Source: an uncultured Oscillospiraceae bacterium
GTDB lineage: Bacteria > Bacillota > Clostridia > Oscillospirales > Oscillospiraceae
DNA: 64,000 bases
Assembly: GCA_947630375.1 (NCBI GenBank)
Contig: CANRHH010000007.1
Span: 1 to 64,000 of the forward strand
Direction: 5' to 3'
The notes under the pieces were generated by a model. The model did not search any database, was not told the origin of the DNA, and saw nothing but the letters and a program-made list of their open reading frames with translations. Positions 51,610-62,187 of the stretch are shown here, piece after piece. The position numbers and the translations under genes were made by a program. Position 1 is the stretch's first letter, and each line of letters begins with the position of its first letter.

Positions 51610-52398
51610 TTATAAATCCTCTGCCATGGTGAGTATCTCCGGTTCGCCGTCGGTGATGAGAATGGTGTTCTCATAGTGGGCGGAGAGGGAGCCGTCCGCC
51701 GTCACAACGGTCCAGCCGTTGGACAGCACCCGGATCTCGTATCCTCCCGCGTTCACCATCGGCTCTACGGCGATGGTCATGCCTTTTACCAGCCTGGGGT
51801 CCGCCCGGCGGCCCAGGCCCCGCTCAAACCGGGCAAAGCGGTAATTGGGCACCTCCGGCGCCTCGTGGAGCTGGCGGCCCACACCGTGGCCCACATAGTC
51901 CCGGACCACGGAATAGCCGTGGCTCTCCACATAGTCCTGTACCGCCGCGCCGATATCGGAGATGCGGTAACCCTCTTTGGCGAATTTGATGCCCTCGAAA
52001 AAGCTCTGCCGGGTGACCTCTATGAGCTTTTTGGCCTCCGGGCTGACCTCCCCGCAGGGGAAGGTGCCCGCGCAATCGCCTACAAAGCCCTTGTAGGTGG
52101 CCCCCACATCCAGAGACACGATGTCCCCCTCCCGGACGATCTTCTTGCCGGGGATGCCGTGGATGACCTCCTCATTGACGGAGATGCAGGCACTGGCGGG
52201 AAACCCGTTGTAGTGGAGGAAGGTGGGCACGGCGCCGGACTTGGTCAGAAAGGCGTGGACCTCCCGGTCGATCTGCCGGGTGCTGACCCCGGCGGCCAGG
52301 GCCTGCCGGGCTACCGTCCGGGCGCCGGCGGCCAGCCGGCCGGCCTGGCGCATCAGCTCGATCTCTCGGGGGGATTTGATATAAATGCTGTCTGACAT
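51610..52398 (-). CDS. map: Methionine aminopeptidase, type I
   Basis: 262 residues: metal ligands in VSLDVGATYKGFVGDCAGTF (two Asp), GHGVGRQLHEAPEVPNY (His), VEPMVNAG (Glu), and WTVVTADGSLSAHYENTILI (Glu). Removes the start methionine. Follows adk by 4 bp, in the usual secY-adk-map-infA order. Confidence 0.97.
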   Translation of the reverse strand: MSDSIYIKSPREIELMRQAGRLAAGARTVARQALAAGVSTRQIDREVHAFLTKSGAVPTFLHYNGFPASACISVNEEVIHGIPGKKIVREGDIVSLDVGATYKGFVGDCAGTFPCGEVSPEAKKLIEVTRQSFFEGIKFAKEGYRISDIGAAVQDYVESHGYSVVRDYVGHGVGRQLHEAPEVPNYRFARFERGLGRRADPRLVKGMTIAVEPMVNAGGYEIRVLSNGWTVVTADGSLSAHYENTILITDGEPEILTMAEDL

Positions 52399-52402
52399 GG
52401 TC

Positions 52403-53035
52403 TCAAATCCCTAAGGCCTTGTTGATCTGAGCCGTGGTGGCCTCGATGGTGCTCTGGTTTTCTACGCTCTTGAGCTTGCCCCGCTGGGCGTAGAAGGCTT
52501 TCAGCGGCTCGGTATCCCTGTGGTAGGTCTCCAGCCGGGCCTTGACGGTCTCCGGCGCGTCGTCCTTGCGGATGGTGAGTTCCCCGCCGCAGAAATCGCA
52601 CACGCCCTCCTTTTTCGGGGGATTGGAGACGATGTGGAAGGTCTGGCTGCAATCCTTACAGGTCCGTCGGCCGGACATGCGCTGGATGATGACCTGGTCC
52701 TCCACCTCGATGGAGAGGGCGCAGTCCACTTCCACGCCCATCGCCTCCATGGCCTCGGCCTGGGGGATGGTGCGGGGCACGCCGTCCAGGATATAGCCCT
52801 TGGCGCAGTCCGGCTGGGCCAGCCGCTCTTTGATGATGCCGATGATCACGTCATCCGGCACCAGCTTGCCCGCGTCTACATAGGCCTTGGCTTCCAGCCC
52901 TACGGGCGTGCCCTCTTTCATGGCCGCCCGCAGGATGTTGCCGGTGGAGATGGTGGGGATCCCAAGCGTCTTGCTCAGGATCTCCGCCTGAGTACCTTTA
53001 CCTGCGCCGGGGGCGCCTAACAGTATAAGTCTCAT
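52403..53035 (-). CDS. adk: Adenylate kinase
   Basis: 210 residues from the ATG at 53035 ([20 protein letters not shown]). P-loop [26 protein letters not shown], and a zinc-type LID with [20 protein letters not shown] / CDFCGG (four cysteines). Confidence 0.98.
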   Translation of the reverse strand: MRLILLGAPGAGKGTQAEILSKTLGIPTISTGNILRAAMKEGTPVGLEAKAYVDAGKLVPDDVIIGIIKERLAQPDCAKGYILDGVPRTIPQAEAMEAMGVEVDCALSIEVEDQVIIQRMSGRRTCKDCSQTFHIVSNPPKKEGVCDFCGGELTIRKDDAPETVKARLETYHRDTEPLKAFYAQRGKLKSVENQSTIEATTAQINKALGI

Positions 53036-53051
53036 GTTCTCCCTCCTGTTT

Positions 53052-54344
53052 TCAGTCAAGGAAGCCCTTGTAGTTGCGCATCATCATCTCCGCCTCCAGA
53101 GCCCGGGCGGTCTCCAGCGCGACGCCCACCACAATGATGATGGAAGTGCCGCCCAGGGAGATCCCGGTCAGAGAGGAGGAGTTGCTGAAGTGGGACACCA
53201 GGATGGGCACCACCGCGATAATGCCCAGATAGATGGCGCCGAAGAGGGTGATCTTGTTGAGCACACGGTGGATGAACTCGCTGGTGGGCTTGCCGGGACG
53301 GAAGCCGGGGATGTACCCGCCGTTCTTCTTCAGGTTGTTGGATACTTCAATGGGGTCAAACTGGATGGTGGAATAGAAATACGCGAAGAAGAGGATCAGC
53401 AGGAAGTACAAAATCGCGTAAACAATGGAAGTGGGCCCAAACACCTTGGAGAACCAGCCGGTCTGGGTGTTGGCCCCCGCCAGCGCCGCGACGGTGGCGG
53501 GCAGGGAAGCGATGGACTGGGCGAAGATGATGGGCATAACGCCGGACATGTTCACCTTCATGGGCAGGTACGTGCTCTGGCCGCCGTACATCTTCCGGCC
53601 GACCACCCGCTTGGCGTACTGGACCGGGATCCTCCGCTCCGCGTCGTTGACGAAGACGATGAGGACGATGATGGCCAGGGCGCCCAAAAGCATCAGCACC
53701 AGGACCCACCACTGGAGGTTGCCGCTGATGATGTTGCTCACGCTGCTGATCACACTGGAGGGCATACGGGACACGATGCTGGCAAAGAGGATGATAGAGA
53801 TGCCGTTGCCAATGCCGAACTCGTTGATCTGCTCACCCAGCCACATGATCAGGGCGGAGCCGGAGGTAAAGGTCAGGATGATGACGATCGCCATGGGGAT
53901 GTTCCCCTGATAGGCGGACTCCAGCAGGCCGTTGTTGGCCATGATCATGTAGTAGCCGAAGCCCATCAGCAGGCCGATGCCCACGGTGACGTAACGGGTG
54001 ATGGAGGCGATCTTCTTGCGGCCCTCCTCGCCCTCCTCCTTTTGCAGCCGCTCCAGGGCCGGGATGGCGATGCACAGCAGCTGCATGATGATGGAGGCGT
54101 TGATATAGGGCTGGATGGACAGGGCGAAGATGGTGGCCTGGGAGAAAGCGCCGCCGGACATCACGTTGTACAGGCCCAGGACCGTGTTCTGCAGAGACGC
54201 AAAGTAGGTCTGCAGGGCGGGCACGTTGACCCCGGGGACGGGGATGGCGTTGCCGACTCTGTACAGCAGGATGATCATCAGGGTGAACAGGATCTTTCTG
54301 CGCAGATCCTCGATCCTCCAGGCGTTGCGCAGTGTCTGAAGCAC
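53052..54344 (-). CDS. secY: Protein translocase subunit SecY
   Basis: 430 residues, ten membrane segments, with [11 protein letters not shown], plug-region [19 protein letters not shown], and [19 protein letters not shown]. It starts with GTG at 54344, directly abutting the rplO stop (TAA GTG). Confidence 0.97.
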   Translation of the reverse strand: MLQTLRNAWRIEDLRRKILFTLMIILLYRVGNAIPVPGVNVPALQTYFASLQNTVLGLYNVMSGGAFSQATIFALSIQPYINASIIMQLLCIAIPALERLQKEEGEEGRKKIASITRYVTVGIGLLMGFGYYMIMANNGLLESAYQGNIPMAIVIILTFTSGSALIMWLGEQINEFGIGNGISIILFASIVSRMPSSVISSVSNIISGNLQWWVLVLMLLGALAIIVLIVFVNDAERRIPVQYAKRVVGRKMYGGQSTYLPMKVNMSGVMPIIFAQSIASLPATVAALAGANTQTGWFSKVFGPTSIVYAILYFLLILFFAYFYSTIQFDPIEVSNNLKKNGGYIPGFRPGKPTSEFIHRVLNKITLFGAIYLGIIAVVPILVSHFSNSSSLTGISLGGTSIIIVVGVALETARALEAEMMMRNYKGFLD

Positions 54345-54785
54345 TTATACCACCTCTGCCTTTCCGCCGGCCGCTTCTATCTTCTGTTTCGCGGTTTCGG
54401 AGAAAGCAGCAGCTTGAACAGTCAGCTTCTTGGTAACTTCGCCGTTGCCAAGGATCTTTACACCGTACTTGCACTGGGAGAGAATACCTGCCGAAAGCAG
54501 GGCCTGGGCGTCCACCACAGCGCCGTCCTCAAATTTGTCCAGCACGGAGACGTTCACGGCCTCCAGAGGCTTGGCAAAGATGTTGTTGAAGCCTCTCTTG
54601 GGGATCCGGCGGGCCAGAGGCATCTGGCCGCCTTCGAACCCGATGCGGACGCCGCCGCCGCTGCGGGCCTTCTGGCCCTTGTGGCCGCGGCCGGCCGTCT
54701 TGCCGTTGCCGGTGGCATGGCCTCTGCCCTTGCGCTTATCCACATGGGTAGAGCCAGGGACGGGAGAAAGTTCGTGAATATACAT
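54345..54785 (-). CDS. rplO: Ribosomal protein L15
   Basis: 146 residues: [60 protein letters not shown]. 12 bp after rpmD; its stop touches the secY start. Confidence 0.97.
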   Translation of the reverse strand: MYIHELSPVPGSTHVDKRKGRGHATGNGKTAGRGHKGQKARSGGGVRIGFEGGQMPLARRIPKRGFNNIFAKPLEAVNVSVLDKFEDGAVVDAQALLSAGILSQCKYGVKILGNGEVTKKLTVQAAAFSETAKQKIEAAGGKAEVV

Positions 54786-54797
54786 TTTCCGCCCTCC

Positions 54798-54977
54798 TTA
54801 TTCTTCTGTTACCTGCAGCAGGTAGCCGATCTTGGCGATCTTGCCGCGGGTCTGGGGATTGTCGGGCTGCACGGTCTCGTTGCCGATCTTGTGCAGGCCC
54901 AGGGAGTGGGCAGTGGCGATGTGGCTGTCCAGCCTGCCGTTGAGGCTCTTGACGAGCTTGATCTTCAGATTAGCCAT
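54798..54977 (-). CDS. rpmD: Ribosomal protein L30
   Basis: 59 residues: ANLKIKLVKSLNGRLDSHIA, TAHSLGLHKIGNETVQPDNP, RGKIAKIGYLLQVTEE. It lies between rpsE and rplO as expected, with GGAGGG upstream of the ATG at 54977. Confidence 0.96.
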   Translation of the reverse strand: MANLKIKLVKSLNGRLDSHIATAHSLGLHKIGNETVQPDNPQTRGKIAKIGYLLQVTEE

Positions 54978-54989
54978 GTTCCGCCCTCC

Positions 54990-55514
54990 TTAACCCTGAA
55001 CTTCTTCAGGGGTCTTGCCCCGGACGGCGGCCACCTGGGCGGCGTCGCGCAGGGACTTGAGGCCCACCATCGTGGCGGCGACCACGTTGGCCGGGTTGTT
55101 GGTGCGCAGGCATTTGGTCCGGATGTTCCGGATGCCCGCGGCCTCCACCACCGCGCGGACGGCGCCGCCGGCGATCACGCCGGTGCCTTCCGGCGCGGGC
55201 TTGAGCAGCACGCGGCCGGCGCCGAACTCGCCGATGACCTCGTGGGGAATGGTGGTCCCGCTGAGGGTCACTTTGCAGATGTTCTTCTTGGCGTCCTCCA
55301 GGCCCTTGCGGATGGCCTCGGAGACTTCGTTGGCCTTGCCCATGCCGAAGCCGACGCGGCCCTTGCCGTCGCCCACTACGCACAGAGCGGAGAATTTGGC
55401 CACGCGGCCGCCCTTGACGGTCTTGCTGACCCGGTTGAGGGACACGACCTTTTCGATGAACTCGGAGGGAGCCTCATCTCTGCGGCGGTCTCTCCTGTCG
55501 TTGTTGTAAGCCAT
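54990..55514 (-). CDS. rpsE: Ribosomal protein S5
   Basis: 174 residues: [79 protein letters not shown]. Confidence 0.98.
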   Translation of the reverse strand: MAYNNDRRDRRRDEAPSEFIEKVVSLNRVSKTVKGGRVAKFSALCVVGDGKGRVGFGMGKANEVSEAIRKGLEDAKKNICKVTLSGTTIPHEVIGEFGAGRVLLKPAPEGTGVIAGGAVRAVVEAAGIRNIRTKCLRTNNPANVVAATMVGLKSLRDAAQVAAVRGKTPEEVQG

Positions 55515-55531
55515 CTTGTTGTCCCCCTTCC

Positions 55532-55891
55532 TTAGAACTTCAGGCCGCCCTCACGGGCGCCCTCTGCCAGTGCCTTCACGCGGCCGTGATAGATATAGCC
55601 GCCGCGGTCGAACACGACTTCCTCAATGCCCTTCTGCAGGGCCCGCTCCGCAACCGCGGCGCCCACCTTCTTGGCGGCCTCGCAGTTGCCTCCGTTGCCC
55701 TCGAAGGCCTTCTCGACGGTGGAGGCGGACACCAGGGTGTTGCCGGCCACATCGTCGATGATCTGGGCATAAATGTTGTTTTCGCTGCGGAAGACGCAGA
55801 GCCGGGGCCGCTCGGCGGTGCCGGAGATCTTGCCGCGCACTCTGTTGTGGCGCTTGATGCGCTGTCCTCTGGTATCGGGTCTTTTAATCAT
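55532..55891 (-). CDS. rplR: Ribosomal protein L18
   Basis: 119 residues: [60 protein letters not shown]. Binds 5S rRNA. Confidence 0.97.
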   Translation of the reverse strand: MIKRPDTRGQRIKRHNRVRGKISGTAERPRLCVFRSENNIYAQIIDDVAGNTLVSASTVEKAFEGNGGNCEAAKKVGAAVAERALQKGIEEVVFDRGGYIYHGRVKALAEGAREGGLKF

Positions 55892-55907
55892 TCAGGCACA
55901 CCTCCGT

Positions 55908-56450
55908 TTACTTAGCGCCGGTCTTGCCTTCTTTGCGGCGGATCACTTCGTAGTCATACTTGATGCCCTTGCCCTTGTAGGGTTCCGGGGGCCTCTTGCC
56001 ACGAACTTCTGCCGCAAACTGGCCGACCTTCTGCTTGTCGATCCCCTTGATCACCACATGGTTGGCGTCGGGCACGTCGATCTGGATGTCCTCGGTCTCG
56101 GGGACGATGACCTGGTGGGAATAGCCCAGGTTCATGACCAGATTCTTGCCCTCTTTGGCGGCGCGGTAGCCCACGCCGTTGATCTCCAGCTTCTTCTCAA
56201 AGCCGTGGGTCACGCCGGTGACCATGTTGTCGATCAGGGTCCTGGTGAGCCCGTGGAGGGAACGGTTCTCTTTGGTGTCGTCGGGGCGGGTGACATGGAT
56301 AACGCCCGCTTCGATGTTGACCTTCATCTGAGGCACCAGGGTGCGCTCCAGGCTGCCCTTGGGGCCCTTGACGGTGATGTGATTGTGCTCGTCCACCTTG
56401 ACTTCCACGCCGGCGGGGACGGTGATGGGTGCTCTTCCTATTCTCGACAT
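55908..56450 (-). CDS. rplF: Ribosomal protein L6
   Basis: 180 residues from the ATG at 56450 (MSRIGRAPITVPAGVEVKVD) behind GGAGGG; the longer frame overlaps rpsH. C-terminal signature RGKRPPEPYKGKGIKYDYEV. Confidence 0.97.
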   Translation of the reverse strand: MSRIGRAPITVPAGVEVKVDEHNHITVKGPKGSLERTLVPQMKVNIEAGVIHVTRPDDTKENRSLHGLTRTLIDNMVTGVTHGFEKKLEINGVGYRAAKEGKNLVMNLGYSHQVIVPETEDIQIDVPDANHVVIKGIDKQKVGQFAAEVRGKRPPEPYKGKGIKYDYEVIRRKEGKTGAK

Positions 56451-56463
56451 CTCAACACCCTCC

Positions 56464-56862
56464 TTACCAGATGAACGCAAGGACTTCGCCGCCGACATGC
56501 TCTTTGCGGGCCTGCTTGTCGGTCATGACGCCCTTGGAGGTGGAAATGATGGCCACGCCCAGCCCTTTGAGGACCCGGGGCAGCTCGTCGGCGCCGGCAT
56601 AGACCCGCAGACCGGGCTTGCTGACGCGGCGGAGGCCCTGGATAGCCTTCTCTTTGCCGGGGAGGTACTTCAAGGTGATGCGAATGACGCCCTGGGTGCC
56701 GTCGTCGATGACCTGATAGTTCTTGATGTAGCCCTCGCTGAGCAGAATGTCAGCAATGGCCTTCTTCATCTTGGAGGCGGGAACGTCAACGGTTTCATGC
56801 TTTGCGCTGCCGGCGTTGCGGATGCGGGTCAGCATGTCTGCAATGGGGTCGGTGATCTGCAT
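56464..56862 (-). CDS. rpsH: Ribosomal protein S8
   Basis: 132 residues: [60 protein letters not shown]. Confidence 0.97.
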   Translation of the reverse strand: MQITDPIADMLTRIRNAGSAKHETVDVPASKMKKAIADILLSEGYIKNYQVIDDGTQGVIRITLKYLPGKEKAIQGLRRVSKPGLRVYAGADELPRVLKGLGVAIISTSKGVMTDKQARKEHVGGEVLAFIW

Positions 56863-57117
56863 GGATATTTATCCTCCTAATTTAGAGTTACCGTGTCGCC
56901 ACGGTTTTGGCGGCGAGGTTCCATGCCAATGCTTGATTGGCCACGGCCTTTCGCCGTCCGTCTATTGCCACGGGGGCTTTCGGCCCCCGTCGGACAAACA
57001 TGGGGTTTTGCTTTACGGGAGACCCGGCAAAGCGCGCTGATTTTTCGTCAGGCGAGGCCGGCGAGGCGAAGCTGTATCCGTATACTGCGAGGCGAGCCGG
57101 CGCAGCATGGCGGAAAA
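56863..57117 (-). other. Unusual 255-bp gap between rpsN and rpsH
   Basis: Adjacent genes of this block are otherwise spaced by 10-40 bp. The gap contains a perfect ACGGGGGC/GCCCCCGT hairpin (56970-56990). CTGATTTT..CG and CGG.AAAATCAG end pieces face each other around 57037-57120, with GGCGAG-rich repeats between. No gene is seen. Confidence 0.7.
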
Positions 57118-57303
57118 TCAGAAGCTTGCTTTCCTCACGCCGGGGATCTGGCCCTTATAAGCCAGCTCCCGGAAGCAGATACGGCAGATGCCGTAGTTGC
57201 GCAGATAAGCGTGGGGGCGGCCGCAGATCTTGCAGCGGTTGTACCGGCGGGTGGAGAACTTCGCGGGGGCCTGCTGCTTGAGAATCATGGATTTTTTAGC
57301 CAT
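57118..57303 (-). CDS. rpsN: Ribosomal protein S14, zinc type
   Basis: 61 residues: [60 protein letters not shown]. Zinc ligands in CKIC and CRIC. Confidence 0.97.
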   Translation of the reverse strand: MAKKSMILKQQAPAKFSTRRYNRCKICGRPHAYLRNYGICRICFRELAYKGQIPGVRKASF

Positions 57304-57316
57304 AGTTTCCTCCTCC

Positions 57317-57856
57317 TTAGCTCACGAAGGGGGCGCCCAGGAGCTTCAGGAGCTCGCGGGCCTCTTCGTCGGTCTGAGCGGTGGTGGTGATCGCAATGTT
57401 CATACCGCGCAGCTTTTCGATCTTGTCATACTCGATCTCGGGGAAGATGATCTGCTCCTTGAGGCCCAGGCTGTAGTTGCCGCGGCCGTCAAAAGCGTCG
57501 GCAGAGATGCCGCGGAAGTCACGGACACGGGGCAGGGCCACGTTGAACAGACGGTCCAGGAACTCCCACATCCGGTCCTGCCGGAGGGTCACCTTCACGC
57601 CCACCTTCATGCCCTCGCGGAGCTTGAAGTTGGCCACGGACTTCTTGGCCACGGTGGCCACCGCGTGCTGGCCGGTGATGGCGGAGATGTCCTTAATCAC
57701 GGCTTCCAGCGCCTTGGCGTTGTCCTTGCAGTCGCCGCAGCCCACGGATACCACGATCTTATCCAGCTTGGGGATCTGCATCACGGACTTGTACTGGAAC
57801 TTGGCCATCAGAGCAGGAGCAACTTCCTCAAGATACTTTTTCTTCATTCTTGTCAT
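57317..57856 (-). CDS. rplE: Ribosomal protein L5
   Basis: 179 residues: [80 protein letters not shown]. Confidence 0.98.
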   Translation of the reverse strand: MTRMKKKYLEEVAPALMAKFQYKSVMQIPKLDKIVVSVGCGDCKDNAKALEAVIKDISAITGQHAVATVAKKSVANFKLREGMKVGVKVTLRQDRMWEFLDRLFNVALPRVRDFRGISADAFDGRGNYSLGLKEQIIFPEIEYDKIEKLRGMNIAITTTAQTDEEARELLKLLGAPFVS

Positions 57857-57874
57857 AAGTCAGTCTCTCCTTTC

Positions 57875-58216
57875 TCAGATTTCGGCGCCGCACTTCTTGC
57901 AGACGCGGGTCTTCTTGCCGTCGGCCACTTTGTAGCCTACGCGCACGCCCTTTTTGCACTTGGGGCAGTAGAGCATGACCTTGCTGGCATAGATGGGGGT
58001 CTCTACCTTGATGATGCCGCCCTCTTTGCCCTGACCCTGGGGCTTCTGGTGCTTGGTGGCCACGTTGACGCCCTCGACAATGACCTTGCCGGTCTTGGGC
58101 TCGGCCACTAAGACCTTGTGGGCCGTGACCTTCTTGTCGTCCAGCCACTCTTTGGAGTTCTTGTAGTTGTCCCGGCCGGAGACCACTACTACCATATCGT
58201 CTTTTTTGATCTTCAT
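57875..58216 (-). CDS. rplX: Ribosomal protein L24 with C-terminal zinc knuckle
   Basis: 113 residues from the ATG at 58216 ([20 protein letters not shown]). KOW motif near the N-terminus; the C-terminus carries CPKCKKG and CKKCGAEI, a Cys4 zinc site seen in some L24 proteins. Confidence 0.96.
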   Translation of the reverse strand: MKIKKDDMVVVVSGRDNYKNSKEWLDDKKVTAHKVLVAEPKTGKVIVEGVNVATKHQKPQGQGKEGGIIKVETPIYASKVMLYCPKCKKGVRVGYKVADGKKTRVCKKCGAEI

Positions 58217-58230
58217 TCTCTGTGCCCTCC

Positions 58231-58602
58231 TCAAATCACTTCAGGAGCCAGGGACAGGATCTTCATATACTCCTTGTCGCGCAGCTCACGGGCAACAGGC
58301 CCAAAGATACGGGTGCCACGGGGGTTTTTGTCCCCGCTGTTGATGAGGACCGCCGCATTCTCGTCGAAGCGGACGTAGGTCCCGTCGGCCCGGCGGACAG
58401 GCTTCACAGTCCGCACCACCACAGCCTTGACCACATCGCCCTTCTTCACGGAGCCGCCGGGGGCGGCCTTGCGAACGGAGCAGATGATAACGTCGCCAAT
58501 GCTGGCGTAACGGCGCTTGGAGCCGCCCAGCACACGGATGCACTTGAGCTCCTTGGCGCCGGTGTTGTCGGCGACCTTCAGATAAGATTCCTGCTGTATC
58601 AT
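58231..58602 (-). CDS. rplN: Ribosomal protein L14
   Basis: 123 residues: [60 protein letters not shown]. Confidence 0.98.
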   Translation of the reverse strand: MIQQESYLKVADNTGAKELKCIRVLGGSKRRYASIGDVIICSVRKAAPGGSVKKGDVVKAVVVRTVKPVRRADGTYVRFDENAAVLINSGDKNPRGTRIFGPVARELRDKEYMKILSLAPEVI

Positions 58603-58615
58603 TTAGGCTGCCTCC

Positions 58616-58879
58616 TTACTTAGCTTTCTCAACGATCTCGACCACGCGCCATCTCTTGTCCTTGGACAGGGGGCGGGTCTCCATCACCCGGACAATGTCG
58701 CCAACGCCGCACTCGTTGTTCTCGTCGTGGGCCTTGAGCCGGTAGGTCCGGCCGATGATCTTTTTATAGGTCTTATGGGCGACCCGGTCCTCCACGATGA
58801 CGACCACGGTCTTGTCCATCTTGTCGGATACCACCTTGCCGACGCGGGTTTTACGGGAAGTTGTTCTCAGTTCACTCAT
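58616..58879 (-). CDS. rpsQ: Ribosomal protein S17
   Basis: 87 residues from the ATG at 58879 ([20 protein letters not shown]). OB-fold with [20 protein letters not shown] and [20 protein letters not shown]. Confidence 0.97.
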   Translation of the reverse strand: MSELRTTSRKTRVGKVVSDKMDKTVVVIVEDRVAHKTYKKIIGRTYRLKAHDENNECGVGDIVRVMETRPLSKDKRWRVVEIVEKAK

Positions 58880-58892
58880 TTTCCAGCCCTCC

Positions 58893-59081
58893 TCAGTTCT
58901 GCTTCTCGCGCAGCACGGTCTTGACGCGGGCGATGTCGCGGCGCACAGCGGAGATCCGCACGGGATTGTCAAGATGATTGGTGGCATGCTGCATACGGAG
59001 CATGAACAGGTCCTTCTTCAGATCGGCCAGCTTGCTTTCCAGCTCACCGACGGACATGGAACGTATTTCATTTGCCTTCAT
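58893..59081 (-). CDS. rpmC: Ribosomal protein L29
   Basis: 62 residues from the ATG at 59081 ([20 protein letters not shown]), one base after the rplP stop; an upstream GTG at 59093 lies inside rpl[21 protein letters not shown] is typical. Confidence 0.96.
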   Translation of the reverse strand: MKANEIRSMSVGELESKLADLKKDLFMLRMQHATNHLDNPVRISAVRRDIARVKTVLREKQN

Positions 59082-59082
59082 C

Positions 59083-59514
59083 TTATTCACCACCGTTCTC
59101 AGACTCAGCGCCCTTGGCTATGATCTTGGTCTTGATGGGCAGCTTGTGGCTGGCCAGACGCAGCGCCTCGCGGGCGGTCTCTTCGGGCACGCCGGCGATC
59201 TCAAACATCACACGGCCGGGCTTCACCACGGCGACCCAGTACTCCGGGGAGCCTTTACCGGAACCCATACGGGTCTCGGCGGGCTTGGCGGTCACGGGCT
59301 TGTCGGGGAAGATCTTGATCCAGACCTGACCGCCACGCTTGGTGTAACGGGTCATGGCGATACGGGCCGCCTCGATCTGGTTGGAGGTGATCCAGCCGGG
59401 CTCCAGGGCCTGGAGGCCGAACTCACCGTAGCTGACGAAGTTGCCGCGGGTGGCTTTGCCTTTCATGCGGCCGCGCTGCACCCGGCGGTACTTGACTCTC
59501 TTAGGCATTAACAT
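59083..59514 (-). CDS. rplP: Ribosomal protein L16
   Basis: 143 residues: [60 protein letters not shown]. Its start overlaps the rpsC stop by one base. Confidence 0.98.
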   Translation of the reverse strand: MLMPKRVKYRRVQRGRMKGKATRGNFVSYGEFGLQALEPGWITSNQIEAARIAMTRYTKRGGQVWIKIFPDKPVTAKPAETRMGSGKGSPEYWVAVVKPGRVMFEIAGVPEETAREALRLASHKLPIKTKIIAKGAESENGGE

Positions 59515-60374
59515 TAGTTGTTGCCTCCTTCCTTGGCGGGGCCGGCGGGCCGGGGCGTGTAGCCGCCGGGACGGCGGTCACCCTGGCCGGCGGGACGGTT
59601 GCCGTATCCGCCGGGACGGCGGTCGTTGTTGTAACCACCGCGGCGGTCATCACGGCGGCGGTCCCCACCGCGGCGGTCGTCGCGGCGGCGGCGCTCACCG
59701 GCGGGCTTGCTCAGGTCCATGGTGCGCGGGGTGGTGCGCAGGGTCTGGGAGAGGACCTCGCCCTTGTAGATCCAGACCTTCACGCCGATGCGGCCATAGG
59801 TGGTGTTCGCCTCGGCAAAGCCGTAGTCGATGTCGGCCCGGATGGTCTGCAGAGGGATGGTGCCCTCGTGATAGCACTCGGAGCGGGCGATCTCGGCGCC
59901 GCCCAGGCGGCCGCCGCACTTGACCTTGATGCCCCGGGCGCCCATGCGCATGGCGCGGCCCATGGCGTTCTTCATGGCCCGGCGGAAGCCGATGCGCTTC
60001 TCCAGCTGCTGGGCGATGTTCTCGGCCACCAGCTGGGCGTTGGTGTCAGGGGTGCGGACTTCCACGATGGAGAGGGCCACCGGCTTGCCGATGCGCTTCT
60101 CTACCTCCTGGCGGATCCGCTCGATCTCGGTGCCGCCCTTGCCGATGACAAGGCCGGGCCGGGAGCAGTGGATATAAATGCGGACCTTGGCGGAATCCCG
60201 CTCGATCTCAATGGTGGGAACACCGGCGGAATAGAGGGTCTTTTTCAGGTACTGGCGGATCTTGTAGTCCTCGACGATCAGGTCGCCCACCTTATCCTCT
60301 CTGGCGTACCATCTGGAATCCCAGTCTTTGATGACGCCGACGCGCAGTCCGTGAGGATTAACTTTCTGTCCCAT
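59514..60374 (-). CDS. rpsC: Ribosomal protein S3 with Arg/Gly-rich tail
   Basis: 286 residues; the usual length is ~220-235. KH domain [20 protein letters not shown] and C-terminal domain [10 protein letters not shown] are normal. After about residue 225 an extra low-complexity tail follows with repeated [27 protein letters not shown] and [13 protein letters not shown] blocks. Confidence 0.97.
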   Translation of the reverse strand: MGQKVNPHGLRVGVIKDWDSRWYAREDKVGDLIVEDYKIRQYLKKTLYSAGVPTIEIERDSAKVRIYIHCSRPGLVIGKGGTEIERIRQEVEKRIGKPVALSIVEVRTPDTNAQLVAENIAQQLEKRIGFRRAMKNAMGRAMRMGARGIKVKCGGRLGGAEIARSECYHEGTIPLQTIRADIDYGFAEANTTYGRIGVKVWIYKGEVLSQTLRTTPRTMDLSKPAGERRRRDDRRGGDRRRDDRRGGYNNDRRPGGYGNRPAGQGDRRPGGYTPRPAGPAKEGGNN

Positions 60375-60391
60375 AATTCTGCCTCCTTCCC

Positions 60392-60739
60392 TTAGTCTCT
60401 CTCAGCCACGGCGATCATGATGTGGCTGGTGCGCTTGTTGATGCGGTACATACGGCCCTGAGCCCGGGGCATGCCCCGCTTGAGGATGGGGCCGGCGTTT
60501 GCGTAGGTCTCGCAGACGTAGAGCTTTTCAGGGTCCATCTCATAGTTGGCCTCGGCATTGGCCATGGCGCTCTTGAGCACCTTGATCATCAGCTCGCAGC
60601 CGGCCTTGGGGGTGTTCTCCATGAGAGCCAGGGCGTAGGCCGCGTCCTTGCCGCGGATCATGTTGCAGATGATCTCCACCTTCCGGGGAGCGATACGGGC
60701 GTATCTGTGCTCCGCACGGGCAATTTTCTTCTCGTCCAT
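60392..60739 (-). CDS. rplV: Ribosomal protein L22
   Basis: 115 residues: [60 protein letters not shown]. Confidence 0.97.
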   Translation of the reverse strand: MDEKKIARAEHRYARIAPRKVEIICNMIRGKDAAYALALMENTPKAGCELMIKVLKSAMANAEANYEMDPEKLYVCETYANAGPILKRGMPRAQGRMYRINKRTSHIMIAVAERD

Positions 60740-60751
60740 CTCTGCTCCTCC

Positions 60752-61024
60752 TTACTTGCCGGTCTTGCTTCCGGCGTGGCCGCGGAAGGTCCTGGTGGGG
60801 GCGAACTCGCCCAGCTTGTGGCCCACCATGTCCTCGGTCACGTACACAGGCACATGCCGGCGGCCGTCATGGACGGCGATGGTGTGCCCCACAAAGGACG
60901 GGAATATGGTAGAGGCGCGGGACCAGGTCTTGACGACCTGCTTGCTGCCGCTCTTGTTCATCTCGTCGATCCTCTTGAGCAACTCGGGAGCCGCGAAAGG
61001 ACCTTTCTTAATGCTTCTGCTCAT
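60752..61024 (-). CDS. rpsS: Ribosomal protein S19
   Basis: 90 residues: [60 protein letters not shown]. Confidence 0.98.
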   Translation of the reverse strand: MSRSIKKGPFAAPELLKRIDEMNKSGSKQVVKTWSRASTIFPSFVGHTIAVHDGRRHVPVYVTEDMVGHKLGEFAPTRTFRGHAGSKTGK

Positions 61025-61038
61025 GTGTGATTCCCTCC

Positions 61039-61875
61039 TTACTTCGCGTTGCGGCGCTTGACGATGAACTTATCGCTGGCGTTCTTCGTCTTGCGGGTCT
61101 TGTAGCCAAGGGCGGGCTTGCCCCAGGGAGTTACAGGCCCGGGCCGGCCCACAGGAGCCTTGCCTTCGCCGCCGCCATGGGGGTGATCCACCGGGTTCAT
61201 AACAGAGCCGCGGACCGTGGGCCGCACGCCCATGTGGCGTTTGCGGCCGGCCTTGCCGATGTGGATGTTGGCGTGGTCGATGTTGCCCACCTGGCCGATG
61301 GTGGCCTTGCAGCCCATAGGCACCTTGCGGAACTCGCCGCTGGGCAGGCGGATGGTGGCCATGCCGTTTTCCTTGGCCATCAGCTGGGCCGCCACGCCGG
61401 CGCTGCGCACCAGCTGGGCGCCCTTGCCGGGGTGCATCTCGATGTTGTGGATCACGGTGCCCACGGGGATGTTGCTCAGGGGCAGGGCGTTGCCGGGCTT
61501 GATGTCGGCCGCCGGGGAGGAGACGATGCTGTCGCCGGGGTTCAGGCCCACGGGGGCCAGAATGTAGCGGCGCTCGCCGTCTTCATACTCGCACAGGGCG
61601 ATGAAAGCGCTGCGGTTGGGGTCATACTCCAGACGGAGGACCTTGGCGCTCATCTCGGTTTTGTCCCGCTTGAAGTCGATCACGCGGTACTTCTGCCGGT
61701 TGCCGCCGCCCTGATGGCGGACGGTGATGCGGCCGTAGCTGTTGCGGCCGGAATGTTTCTTGAGGACCTCGACCAGGCTCTTCTCGGGCTTGACGTGCTT
61801 TTCCACACCGTCAAAGCCGGAGACGGTCATGCCTCTGCGGGCCGGAGTAATGGGCCGATACGTTTTAATAGACAT
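61039..61875 (-). CDS. rplB: Ribosomal protein L2
   Basis: 278 residues: [40 protein letters not shown], and the catalytic-site loop [20 protein letters not shown]. Confidence 0.98.
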   Translation of the reverse strand: MSIKTYRPITPARRGMTVSGFDGVEKHVKPEKSLVEVLKKHSGRNSYGRITVRHQGGGNRQKYRVIDFKRDKTEMSAKVLRLEYDPNRSAFIALCEYEDGERRYILAPVGLNPGDSIVSSPAADIKPGNALPLSNIPVGTVIHNIEMHPGKGAQLVRSAGVAAQLMAKENGMATIRLPSGEFRKVPMGCKATIGQVGNIDHANIHIGKAGRKRHMGVRPTVRGSVMNPVDHPHGGGEGKAPVGRPGPVTPWGKPALGYKTRKTKNASDKFIVKRRNAK

Positions 61876-61890
61876 TCTTTACTACCTCCC

Positions 61891-62187
61891 TTAAGCCATG
61901 CCTTCAAAGAGCTCGATGTCTTTGGAGTCGGCGCTGAGCTTCACGACCGCCTTTTTCCAGGAGGCCGTCTTGCCCATGGGGTAGGCGCCGGTGCGCTTGG
62001 CCTTGCCGTGGACATTCTGCGTGGTGACCTTGATCACGGTGACGCCGAAGATCTCTTCCACGGCCTTCTTGATCTCGATCTTGTTGGCGTCTTTGGCCAC
62101 TTCAAAGGCGTACTTCTTAATGTCCAGGTCTTCCATGGACTGCTCGGTGATGATGGGGCGGATCACGATGTCATATGCGGTTCTCAT
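61891..62187 (-). CDS. rplW: Ribosomal protein L23
   Basis: 98 residues: AYDIVIRPIITEQSMEDLDI, VEEIFGVTVIKVTTQNVHGK. Its ATG shares a base with the rplD stop. Confidence 0.96.
   Translation of the reverse strand: MRTAYDIVIRPIITEQSMEDLDIKKYAFEVAKDANKIEIKKAVEEIFGVTVIKVTTQNVHGKAKRTGAYPMGKTASWKKAVVKLSADSKDIELFEGMA

Noticed and set aside
53034-55535. An 833-codon plus-strand open frame
   Set aside because: It lies antisense to secY, rplO, rpmD and rpsE; its sequence is the mirror of their codon pattern (His/Gln/Gly/Asp-rich).
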